Part shown: piece after piece, positions 6,953-13,491 of the stretch
Layout of the letters: each line of letters starts with the position of its first letter
How positions within the stretch are numbered: position 1 is the first letter of the stretch
Origin: DASRCB01 sp035653295
GTDB taxonomy: Bacteria > Acidobacteriota > Terriglobia > Bryobacterales > Bryobacteraceae
NCBI GenBank assembly: GCA_035653295.1
Contig: DASRCB010000004.1
Coordinates: forward strand, 1 to 15,512
Reading direction: 5' to 3'
Length of the DNA: 15,512 nucleotides
Made by a program: the position numbers and the translations under genes
Notes under the pieces: generated by a model
Databases searched by the model: none
Seen by the model: the letters and a program-made list of their open reading frames with translations, nothing else
What the model was told of the DNA's origin: nothing

Positions 6953-7813
6953 GTGCCCCAAACGTGGAGCCTGGGCGGCCTCTCGGTCATCGAATTGCTG
7001 AAGCGCACCGCGCGGGAGAGCTGGGAGGACGAAGTGTTCGGCCAGGCGGCGCGGCTGGCCTTCTATCACTTCCTCGCCATTTTCCCCGTTCTTCTTCTCG
7101 TGCTCATGGCCCTGACCCGGCTTGCCGGCGCCGGGGCGGACATGCGCACGGCACTGACCGGCTCTTTCCGGCAGTTCCTGCCTGCCGACGCCGCGTCGCT
7201 GGTCGCCGGGGCAATAAACGACCTCACCGGAAGTGCCCGCGCGGCGGCTGCATCGCTCTTCTTCGGCGCGCTGAGCGCGGTCTGGGCCAGCTTCAACGCC
7301 GCGTGGGCGATGATTGTTGGACTCAATATCGCGTACGAAGTGGACGAGGATCGCGACTGGCGCCGCATCGCGCTCATCTCCTCCGGGCTGGCCCTCACCG
7401 TCGTAGCCCTCATCTTCGCCGCGCTGGTGGCCATGCATGTCCTCGGCGGATCCAGAAACGGCATGGCGGCGGGTCTCCTGCGCTGGGCCGCGGTGACCGG
7501 CATTCTGCTGATCTCGTTCGGCTTGTTTTATCGCTTTGGGCCGAATCTCAAGAACCAGGCATGGCAGTGGAGCACGCCCGGCGCCGTCTTCGCCGCCCTA
7601 CTCTGGGTCGGAGCGACGTTCGGCTATCGCGAATACTGCGATCACTTCGGCCACTATCAGCAGATCTATGGCCGAGCGGCGGCCATGGCTGCGCTGCTGT
7701 TATGGATGTACATGACCAGCGCCGCCGTGCTGATCGGGGCGGAGTTGAATTCGGAAATCGAGAAAGCCAGCGATCACGTCGAAGGCCCTGACGGCAGGCG
7801 CCGGAAAGCGTAA
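6953..7813 (+). CDS. YihY/BrkB-family inner-membrane protein
   Basis: Integral membrane protein of 286 residues, the usual size for the family. Hydrophobic segments lie near 34-57, 98-118, 138-162, 176-194, 208-224 and 243-265, giving the expected six helices. Family-like features are QAARLAFYHFLAIFPVLL near the start, the polar stretch after helix 2 (WASFNAAWAM), W204-P209, and the ending MTSAAVLIGAELNSEIE. The biochemical role of the family is poorly defined, and the old RNase BN name was an error. It starts 33 nt after the kinase stop, so it is probably in the same operon. The GTG at 6953 directly abuts an AGGA (6949-6952), too close to be a good Shine-Dalgarno, so a slightly later start such as TTG at 6995 is possible. 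The 3' end overlaps the convergent deaminase gene by 40 bp. Confidence 0.85.
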   Translation: MPQTWSLGGLSVIELLKRTARESWEDEVFGQAARLAFYHFLAIFPVLLLVLMALTRLAGAGADMRTALTGSFRQFLPADAASLVAGAINDLTGSARAAAASLFFGALSAVWASFNAAWAMIVGLNIAYEVDEDRDWRRIALISSGLALTVVALIFAALVAMHVLGGSRNGMAAGLLRWAAVTGILLISFGLFYRFGPNLKNQAWQWSTPGAVFAALLWVGATFGYREYCDHFGHYQQIYGRAAAMAALLLWMYMTSAAVLIGAELNSEIEKASDHVEGPDGRRRKA

Positions 7814-8709
7814 CGAAACCCGTTCGACGCAATGCGGCTCAATTCCTCGCGGGTGAAACCGAACTGCTTTTCCGCCAGCTCGTATTCGCGAGTCAGCGTA
7901 GTTTCGAACAGCGCCGGATCATCCGAGTTCAGCGTGACCGGAACTCCGGCATCGAACAGCCGCCGAACCGGGTGCTCCTCGAGTGTCGCCACCGCGCCGG
8001 TGCAGACGTTGCTGGTAATGCATATCTCCAGCGGCACATCGCGGTCGCGCAGTTCGGCCATGAGGCCAGGGTCGCCGACGGCGGAAATCCCATGCCCGAT
8101 CCTCTCGGCGCCGATAGCCAGAGCGGCTCGGATCGACTCCGGGCCGCAGGTCTCGCCCGCGTGACACACCAGATGCAGCCCGCCGTCGCGGCACATTCGA
8201 AAAATGTCAGCGAACCATTCCGCCGGCCCTCGCTGCTCGTCGCCGCCCAGCCCGAACGCGATGATGCCGTCATCGCGCCGGCGTATGGCGAACTCCGCCA
8301 CCGTTCGCGCCGGCTCGGGCCCGAAATGCCGGATGGCGTCCGGAATCCAGAACACGGGAAAGGGCGACTGCGCGCTCTCCTCCGCAATGGCGTCGAAGAC
8401 CCGGTCCAGATCCTGTCCCTTCCACAGGATTACCCCGGCCGACAGCGTAATCTCCGCGTAACTGACGCCCTGCTCCCCGAGTCTCCTCAGCAGATCGCGT
8501 GTGGCCAGCGCATAATGTTCCGGGGCGCGAAGTCGCTCGACCGTCCACTTGTATGCTTCGATAAAGGCGGAGAACGAACCAGCGCCCGCGCAGGACGGGA
8601 TGCCCTCCGGCGTGAGCGTCGGATCGATGGCCCGCAGGGTGTCCGGCCAGATGGAGCCCTCGAGGTGAATGTGCAGTTCCGCCATGGGCGCGCCGGGCAT
8701 TGCTGACAT
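7774..8709 (-). CDS. Adenosine deaminase family, probable aminodeoxyfutalosine deaminase
   Basis: Zinc-dependent hydrolase that deaminates an adenine-containing nucleoside. All family landmarks are visible: H13 and H15 in ELHIHLEGS (metal ligands), GLGGDE (153-158), H183 and E186 in HAGE, H206 in RIGHG, and D263-D264 in NSDDP. The stretch NSDDPALFETTLTREYELA resembles the bacterial branch that includes aminodeoxyfutalosine deaminase of the futalosine menaquinone pathway, but adenosine deaminase cannot be excluded; no other menaquinone gene is nearby. It has 311 residues from the ATG at 8709; ATGs at 8700 and 8685 are also in frame, and none has a clear Shine-Dalgarno. The open frame continues upstream antisense to glgB, which is not used. 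It is divergent from glgB with only 36 bp between starts. Confidence 0.85.
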   Translation of the reverse strand: MSAMPGAPMAELHIHLEGSIWPDTLRAIDPTLTPEGIPSCAGAGSFSAFIEAYKWTVERLRAPEHYALATRDLLRRLGEQGVSYAEITLSAGVILWKGQDLDRVFDAIAEESAQSPFPVFWIPDAIRHFGPEPARTVAEFAIRRRDDGIIAFGLGGDEQRGPAEWFADIFRMCRDGGLHLVCHAGETCGPESIRAALAIGAERIGHGISAVGDPGLMAELRDRDVPLEICITSNVCTGAVATLEEHPVRRLFDAGVPVTLNSDDPALFETTLTREYELAEKQFGFTREELSRIASNGFRYAFRRLPSGPST

Positions 8710-8745
8710 AATAACGGCCTGGATGAGGATCTTACGGAAACAACG

Positions 8746-10914
8746 ATGACCAACAGCGAAATCGAAGGCATAGTCGGGGGCTGGTACGGGGACCCGTTCC
8801 GCGTGCTCGGACCGCATCGCGGCGAGGATGGCGCCTGGGAGATCCGCGCATTTCTTCCCCAGGCCTCGGACGCCTTCGTCAGGCAGGGTGACGCGCTGAC
8901 GCCCATGGAAAAGCTCGACCGCCAGGGTTTCTTCAGCGCGCGCGTGACCACCGAGCCGGATCACTATCAGCTGCACCTTCGGCTCTGGAGCGGCGGCGAA
9001 ATCGACATCGAAGATCCGTACCGTTTTCCTCCTCAGCTCAGCGACTTCGAACTGCACCTGCACGGCGAAGGAACGCACTTCGAGGCCTATCGTTCGCTGG
9101 GCGCGCACCTGGTCGAGTCGGAAGGCGTCCCTGGAGTTCGTTTTGCGGTGTGGGCCCCAAGCGCCCAGGTGGTGAGCGTGGCCGGTGATTTCAACGAATG
9201 GGATACGCGCCGCCATCCGATGCGCCTGCGCGACGGCGGCGTTTGGGAGCTGTTCATCCCGAACATCGGCGCGGGGGTGCACTACAAATACTCGGTTCGC
9301 TCCCGCTTCTACGGCTATCACCAGCTCAAGGCCGACCCGTACGCCTTCGCCAGCGAGGCTCCGCCGAAATCGGCATCCATCGTCGCCGACCTCAGCACCT
9401 TCCACTGGACCGACCAGCAATGGATGGACGAACGTGGCCGCACCGACTGGCTAAAGCGGCCCCTGTCGATCTACGAGCTTCATGTCGGCTCCTGGATGCG
9501 CGGCCCGCGCAACGAGCCGCTCTCCTGGTGCGAGCTGGCCGACACGCTCTCCGCGTACCTGAAGCGCATGGGCTACACACACGTGGAGCTGCTGCCCATC
9601 ATGGAGCATCCCTACTCCGGATCGTGGGGATATCAGATCACCGGGTTTTATGCTCCTACCGCGCGCTTCGGCACGCCGCAGGATTTCATGTACTTCGTCA
9701 ACCGCCTGCATCAGGAGGGTCTCGGAGTCATTGTCGACTGGGTGCCCGCCCATTTCCCGAAAGACGCCCACGGCCTGGCCTTCTTTGACGGCACCGCGCT
9801 GTACGAACACGCCGATCCGCGCAAGGGCGAGCACAAGGACTGGGGAACCCTCATCTTCAACTACGGCCGCAACGAGGTGCGCGAGTTCCTCATCTCCAAC
9901 GCCCTGTTCTGGCTGCGCAAGTATCATATCGACGGCCTGCGTGTGGACGCCGTGGCCTCGATGCTGTACCTGGACTATTCGCGAAAGGCCGGCGAGTGGA
10001 TCCCAAACATGTACGGCGGCAACGAAAACCTCGAAGCCATCGATCTCCTCAAACGTTTTAACGAGCTGGCGCATACCGTTCCGGGCGCGGTCACGATTGC
10101 CGAAGAGTCCACCGCCTTCGGCGGTGTTTCACGCCCGGTCTACCTGGGCGGGCTCGGCTTCACGATGAAGTGGAACATGGGCTGGATGCACGACATGCTG
10201 AACTACTTCAGCCAGGATCCGGTGCATCGCAAATATCACCACCACAACATCACCTTCAGCATGCTGTATGCGTTTACCGAGAACTTCGTGCTTCCCATTT
10301 CACACGACGAGGTGGTTCACGGCAAGGGAGCGCTGCTGAGCAAAATGCCCGGCGACATGTGGCAGAAATTCGCCAATGTCCGCGCGTTCCTGTCCTATAT
10401 GTATGCACATCCGGGCAAGAAGCTGCTGTTCATGGGCTGCGAAATCGGGCAGTGGAACGAGTGGAACAGCGATCGAACGGTGGAGTGGGAACTACTTCAA
10501 TACGACAGCCACAAGAAGCTGCAGCAGTTCGTCAGCGATCTCAATCACCTGTATCAGTCACACCCCGCGCTGTACGAGGTCGATTTCCAGTGGCAGGGAT
10601 TCCAGTGGGTGGATTTCCAGGACGTGGACCATTCCATCATCAGCTTCCTGCGCCGGCCGGCGCACGGGAACGGATTCGTGCTGGTGGTATGCAATTTCAC
10701 TCCGGTGCCGCACCTTAAGTATCGCGTCGGCATTCCGGATCCAGGCTGGTATCGGGAGGTGTTCAACTCCGATTCGGAGCTTTATGGAGGGAGCAATATG
10801 GGCAACGGCGGCGGTCTGCCCAGTGAACCGGTGTCATTCAACAACCACTATCATTCGCTGTGCATGACGCTGCCGCCGCTGGCCGTCGTTATGTTTGAAT
10901 CGCCTGCTGGCTGA
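8746..10914 (+). CDS. glgB: 1,4-alpha-glucan (glycogen) branching enzyme
   Basis: Cytoplasmic GH13 enzyme that makes alpha-1,6 branches in glycogen. At 722 residues it is full length (E. coli about 728). An N-terminal beta domain (about 1-105) precedes a CBM48-like domain (about 115-215, with FAVWAPSAQVVSVAGDFNEW). The catalytic barrel follows: YELHVGSW, GVIVDWVPAHFP, GLRVDAVASM with the predicted nucleophile D401, TIAEEST with the acid/base Glu at 453 or 454, and PISHDEVVHGK with D521. Assignment of the catalytic residues is by analogy with E. coli D405, E458 and D526. The C-terminal beta domain ends near 722. The ATG follows a weak GGAAA 7-8 nt upstream. No other glycogen gene lies in the window, so it may be transcribed alone. 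The stop lies 3 nt from the stop of the convergent small gene. Confidence 0.96.
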   Translation: MTNSEIEGIVGGWYGDPFRVLGPHRGEDGAWEIRAFLPQASDAFVRQGDALTPMEKLDRQGFFSARVTTEPDHYQLHLRLWSGGEIDIEDPYRFPPQLSDFELHLHGEGTHFEAYRSLGAHLVESEGVPGVRFAVWAPSAQVVSVAGDFNEWDTRRHPMRLRDGGVWELFIPNIGAGVHYKYSVRSRFYGYHQLKADPYAFASEAPPKSASIVADLSTFHWTDQQWMDERGRTDWLKRPLSIYELHVGSWMRGPRNEPLSWCELADTLSAYLKRMGYTHVELLPIMEHPYSGSWGYQITGFYAPTARFGTPQDFMYFVNRLHQEGLGVIVDWVPAHFPKDAHGLAFFDGTALYEHADPRKGEHKDWGTLIFNYGRNEVREFLISNALFWLRKYHIDGLRVDAVASMLYLDYSRKAGEWIPNMYGGNENLEAIDLLKRFNELAHTVPGAVTIAEESTAFGGVSRPVYLGGLGFTMKWNMGWMHDMLNYFSQDPVHRKYHHHNITFSMLYAFTENFVLPISHDEVVHGKGALLSKMPGDMWQKFANVRAFLSYMYAHPGKKLLFMGCEIGQWNEWNSDRTVEWELLQYDSHKKLQQFVSDLNHLYQSHPALYEVDFQWQGFQWVDFQDVDHSIISFLRRPAHGNGFVLVVCNFTPVPHLKYRVGIPDPGWYREVFNSDSELYGGSNMGNGGGLPSEPVSFNNHYHSLCMTLPPLAVVMFESPAG

Positions 10915-10917
10915 AGA

Positions 10918-11103
10918 TCAGGCTTCCGGCTGCTGCTCGGCTGCAGGGACCTCGGTTTCAGTGTCCTGCCCGGTGCGCTCGGTGATGGCGTCCAGTGTTT
11001 CGTGCTTGCGAGCCAGCCGTTTGGCCATCTTTTCCTGCTGCTTTTCTTTTCGCTGCAGTTCTTTTTGACGCTTTTGGAAAGATTGGGAGCCGCGTCCGGC
11101 CAT
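10918..11103 (-). CDS. Small basic, probably helical protein (61 aa), function unknown
   Basis: A 61-residue protein. Residues 8-34 are almost entirely K, R, Q and E (SFQKRQKELQRKEKQQEKMA), suggesting a long charged helix or coiled coil. Residues 40-61 are acidic and likely disordered (DTETEVPAAEQQPEA). The start is chosen by a strong AGGAGG (complement of 11108-11113) placed 4 nt before the ATG; a longer in-frame reading from 11217 overlaps the RRM gene and is not supported. It follows the RRM gene on the same strand by 70 bp, so the two are probably co-transcribed. That context and its basic charge suggest, but do not show, a nucleic-acid or ribosome-linked role. I recognise the SFQKRQKE style from small uncharacterised bacterial proteins but know no function. 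Confidence 0.8.
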   Translation of the reverse strand: MAGRGSQSFQKRQKELQRKEKQQEKMAKRLARKHETLDAITERTGQDTETEVPAAEQQPEA

Positions 11104-11117
11104 GGTTCCTCCTAACA

Positions 11118-11139
11118 GGGCGGGACAACCGTCCCGCCC
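11118..11139 (-). promoter_or_regulatory. Perfect 9-bp hairpin between the RRM gene and the small basic gene
   Basis: gggcgggac (11118-11126) and gtcccgccc (11131-11139) are perfect inverted repeats around a 4-base loop. In the minus-strand mRNA the hairpin sits just upstream of the AGGAGG site of the 61-aa gene. It is followed by TGTTAGG rather than a U-run, so it is not a classical intrinsic terminator. Partial attenuation, mRNA processing or stabilisation of the RRM message are possible. Confidence 0.75.
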
Positions 11140-11173
11140 CGGCAAAAAGTTGATTCTGGGACTGGCTAACCGA

Positions 11174-11509
11174 TTACCAGCGCGAACCGCCGCGGTTGCC
11201 GCCGCCGCTGCGGCCACGTCCGCCGCCGCCGGCGCGATTACCGCCGCCGAATCCGCCGCCCGCCGGCTTCGGACGGGCTTCGTTGACGTTCAGCGCACGG
11301 CCGTTCAGCTCCGCGCCGTTCAGCTGCGCAATGGCCGTTTCGGCGTCACGCCGCTCGGTCATCTCCACGAAGGCAAAGCCGCGAGGCTGCCCCGTGTCGC
11401 GATCGGTAATGATGTTTACCCGCTCGACCTCGCCGTACTGCGAAAAGGCCTGCTGCAGTTCATCCTGAGTTGTCTGGTAGCTGAGATTGCCGACAAAGAT
11501 GTTGGTCAA
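11174..11509 (-). CDS. RRM-domain RNA-binding protein with glycine-rich tail
   Basis: Small single-RRM protein (111 residues) of the bacterial Rbp type, expected to bind single-stranded RNA in the cytoplasm. RNP-2 is IFVGNL (4-9) and RNP-1 is RGFAFVEM (43-50), with the conserved aromatic residues in place. Residues about 82-111 are a Gly/Arg/Asn-rich tail (such as AGGGGRGRSGGGNRGGSRW). In cyanobacteria, similar proteins with Gly-rich tails are cold-induced; that is family knowledge, not shown here. The start is TTG (complement of 11507-11509), supported by AGGAG (complement of 11517-11521) at 7-nt spacing and by the RRM fold starting immediately with TNIFVGNL; there is no alternative ATG before the domain. 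It is followed by a hairpin and the 61-aa gene. Confidence 0.93.
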   Translation of the reverse strand: MTNIFVGNLSYQTTQDELQQAFSQYGEVERVNIITDRDTGQPRGFAFVEMTERRDAETAIAQLNGAELNGRALNVNEARPKPAGGGFGGGNRAGGGGRGRSGGGNRGGSRW

Positions 11510-11565
11510 TGGAATTCTCCTGAAAGTGAAGTTCGTCTTTGTCGTGCGGTTTGATCAACTCGGAA

Positions 11566-11594
11566 GAGTGAAAATCGGCGGCCGAAAGGCACTC
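11566..11594 (-). promoter_or_regulatory. Structured element in the RRM gene leader
   Basis: gagtg (11566-11570) pairs with cactc (11590-11594), and inside it tcgg pairs with ccga around a 3-base loop, separated by a symmetric 4-by-4 internal loop. If transcription starts near 11619, this lies in the leader of the RRM mRNA, about 56 nt before the TTG start. A role in temperature or self-regulation would be speculation. Confidence 0.4.
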
Positions 11595-11600
11595 ACGGAT

Positions 11601-11639
11601 GGTTGTGGCGGGCAAAGACAATTTCATAGTACCACAACC
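11601..11639 (-). promoter_or_regulatory. Candidate RRM promoter flanked by a perfect inverted repeat
   Basis: On the minus strand an extended -10 element, TGG then TACTAT (complement of 11626-11634), lies about 115 nt before the RRM start; no good -35 is seen. ggttgtgg (11601-11608) and ccacaacc (11632-11639) are perfect 8-bp inverted repeats 23 bp apart. One arm overlaps the extended -10 and the other covers the early transcribed region. The arrangement fits an operator or a leader stem, and the repeat itself is unambiguous. Confidence 0.4.
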
Positions 11640-11681
11640 CCGGCGGATTCGACAGCGTTCGATTGGCGCCGTCGTTCCGCG

Positions 11682-12260
11682 CTATCGCGCGCCGCCATCG
11701 GACTTCGGACTCGCTGCGTTTTCAGCAGCTTGCGGATGCCAGGACTGTATATAGACCCGATCGTTCGCCTTGCTCAGTCCGGCCCGGCGCGCCTCCGCGA
11801 GCGCCTCGGCGTTGCTCCACTTGTAGCGGCTGATGCGATAGCACGCCACCACGGCCCCGGTTCGGTCCCTCCCGCCGGCGCAATGCACGAAAACCGGCCA
11901 CGCGGCACGGTCGTTCAGGACGGACAGCGCGTCGGAGATCTGCCGATCTGTCGGTTGCGCGGTGGTGGACATCGGAATGTGCACGTAATGCATCCCGGCC
12001 TTCTCCACTTCCCGCTGCTCCCGCTCGGCCTGCGCATTGCGGCCCCGCAGATCCACAACGGTTCGAATCCCGTGCTGCGCCAGGTTCCGGATGCCCAGCG
12101 GCGTTGGTTGGCCGCCGCGGTAGAGATGATCGTCCACCTTGTGGAAATTGGGCACGCCGGGCATCGTCTGCCTCGGCAAATCGGGACTGGATGACCACCC
12201 GCTCACGACCAGGAGCGCCAACCCGGCGACCGCCGCACCATGGAATGCTTTCGACCTCAC
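11682..12260 (-). CDS. Exported tyrosine/dual-specificity-type protein phosphatase
   Basis: A 192-residue protein with a basic n-region and hydrophobic segment at about 9-20, so probably exported or membrane-anchored. The phosphatase core spans about 36-170: YRGGQPTPLGI, TVVDLRGR, then HCAGGRDRTG with nucleophile C127 and arginine R133 in the CX5R loop. The general acid may be D105, which is uncertain. The family removes phosphate from phosphotyrosine, phosphoserine or inositol phosphates; the substrate here is unknown. GTG at 12260 is the only standard start that includes the signal segment, because an in-frame stop lies at 12294-12296; no Shine-Dalgarno is evident. The signal segment ends LVVSGWSSS, like a lipoprotein signal with Trp in place of the lipidated Cys. 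It is divergent from the beta-propeller gene. Confidence 0.85.
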   Translation of the reverse strand: MRSKAFHGAAVAGLALLVVSGWSSSPDLPRQTMPGVPNFHKVDDHLYRGGQPTPLGIRNLAQHGIRTVVDLRGRNAQAEREQREVEKAGMHYVHIPMSTTAQPTDRQISDALSVLNDRAAWPVFVHCAGGRDRTGAVVACYRISRYKWSNAEALAEARRAGLSKANDRVYIQSWHPQAAENAASPKSDGGAR

Positions 12261-12345
12261 GATTATTCGGACAACCGCGCGTGGCCGGCCGTTTCACTGA
12301 ACCGAATAAGCCGGCTCCTGTTAGATTGGGTGAGGGACAAACGCG

Positions 12346-13368
12346 ATGAGGCTCTGCCGGTCAGTTCTGGTTTCCGCGGTGCTCAGTTTTACGCCCGGTT
12401 TTGGGCAGGCGAACTGGGCGGTAATCAACACCATCCACATCGGTGGCGACGGCGGCTGGGATTACGTCACCGTCGCACCTGACACCCACCGTCTGTACGT
12501 GACCCGATCCACGCACACGCAGGTGATCGACTCCGAGTCCGGCAAGTTGATCGCCGATATTCCGGGCCAGAAGCGTTCACACGGCGTAGCACTCGTTCCG
12601 CGGGCCGGCCGCGGATTCATCAGCGACGGCGGAGGCTCGGGAGCAATTGTCATTTTCGACCTGAAGAGCAACGCCATCCTCGGAAGTGTCGCCGCGCAAC
12701 CGGATGCCGACGGAATCATCTACGATCCGGCAAGCGACCGCGTTTTGGCCGTTTCAGGCGACGGTGGAACACTGCTGACGCTTCGCCCCGACGCGGATCC
12801 GAAAAACGGGAAAATCGAGGCGCCGATCGATCTGGGCGGCAAGCCGGAGTTTCTCGCCTCCGATGGGGCCGGCAAGGTGTACATCAACCTGGAAGACAAG
12901 AATATGGTCGCGGTCGTCGATATCAAGGCCAGGAAGGTACTTAGCCGCTGGCCCATGGCGCCGGGCGGCTCACCGGTCGGAATGGCCATCGATACGAAAA
13001 GGGGGCTGCTCTTCGTGGGCTGCCGCAATCCGCAGAAGATGATCGTCATGAGCACGAAGGACGGCAAGATAGTGGGCGACGTGCCCATCGGAGCCGGCGT
13101 GGACGCCACCAAAGTCGATGGCGATCAGGCATTTGCGAGCTGCCGCGACGGTACGCTCGCGGTCGTCGGGGAGAGGTCGCCGGGCAAATTCGAAGTCATT
13201 CAGACCGTGAAGACGCCAGCTGGCGCCCGGACGATGGGCATCGATACCGCGACCCACCGGATCTACCTGCCAACCGCCGAACTCGGGGCGGCTTCCAGCC
13301 CAGGTGGACGTCCGACGATCAAGCCCGGCACGTTCATGATCGTGGTTGTCGGGCGCTCAAACCGGTAG
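12346..13368 (+). CDS. Exported YncE-like beta-propeller protein
   Basis: A 340-residue secreted protein with an N-terminal signal peptide (about 1-22, ending GFGQA). The rest is made of repeated four-strand blades typical of YncE/YVTN-type or NHL-like propellers. Recurrent patterns include DTHRLYVTRSTHTQVIDSES, SGAIVIFDLKSNAILGSV, KNMVAVVDIKARKVLSRW and KRGLLFVGCRNPQKMIVMS, consistent with five to seven blades. Such proteins usually act as periplasmic binding or scaffold proteins; no catalytic motif is visible and the ligand is unknown. The start is supported by GAGGG (12332-12336) at 9-nt spacing. It is divergent from the phosphatase gene across 85 bp. Confidence 0.82.
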   Translation: MRLCRSVLVSAVLSFTPGFGQANWAVINTIHIGGDGGWDYVTVAPDTHRLYVTRSTHTQVIDSESGKLIADIPGQKRSHGVALVPRAGRGFISDGGGSGAIVIFDLKSNAILGSVAAQPDADGIIYDPASDRVLAVSGDGGTLLTLRPDADPKNGKIEAPIDLGGKPEFLASDGAGKVYINLEDKNMVAVVDIKARKVLSRWPMAPGGSPVGMAIDTKRGLLFVGCRNPQKMIVMSTKDGKIVGDVPIGAGVDATKVDGDQAFASCRDGTLAVVGERSPGKFEVIQTVKTPAGARTMGIDTATHRIYLPTAELGAASSPGGRPTIKPGTFMIVVVGRSNR

Positions 13369-13379
13369 TTACGCGGAAG

Positions 13380-13388
13380 TGCTATGCT
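13380..13388 (+). promoter_or_regulatory. Candidate extended -10 promoter for the Omp85 operon
   Basis: TGC followed by TATGCT (13383-13388) fits an extended -10 element about 105 nt before the Omp85-like start. No convincing -35 hexamer is found 16-18 bp upstream. It lies just after the stop of the beta-propeller gene, in the 123-bp gap 13369-13491, which holds nothing else I can identify. Confidence 0.2.
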
Positions 13389-13491
13389 TTCAGCGGATCA
13401 CACCCGTGATTTGCGTTCACAGTCACGTGGCCCACTTTGCGCCAGCCTGCAATAACGCACTCCTGGCGGCTGAACTGCAGGCGAGGCGGTC

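Noticed and set aside
6679..7791. 370-codon plus-strand open frame
   Set aside because: It is out of frame with, and overlaps, both the kinase ATPase domain and the BrkB gene. Composition is Arg-rich and no motif is present.
8710..9420. Upstream extension of the deaminase reading frame, giving 548 residues
   Set aside because: The extension is antisense to the start of glgB and shows no domain. The deaminase family begins near the HIHLEGS motif.
11104..11217. Longer form of the 61-aa protein starting at 11217
   Set aside because: It overlaps the RRM gene, crosses the hairpin and begins with a low-complexity Ala run. The internal ATG has a strong AGGAGG.
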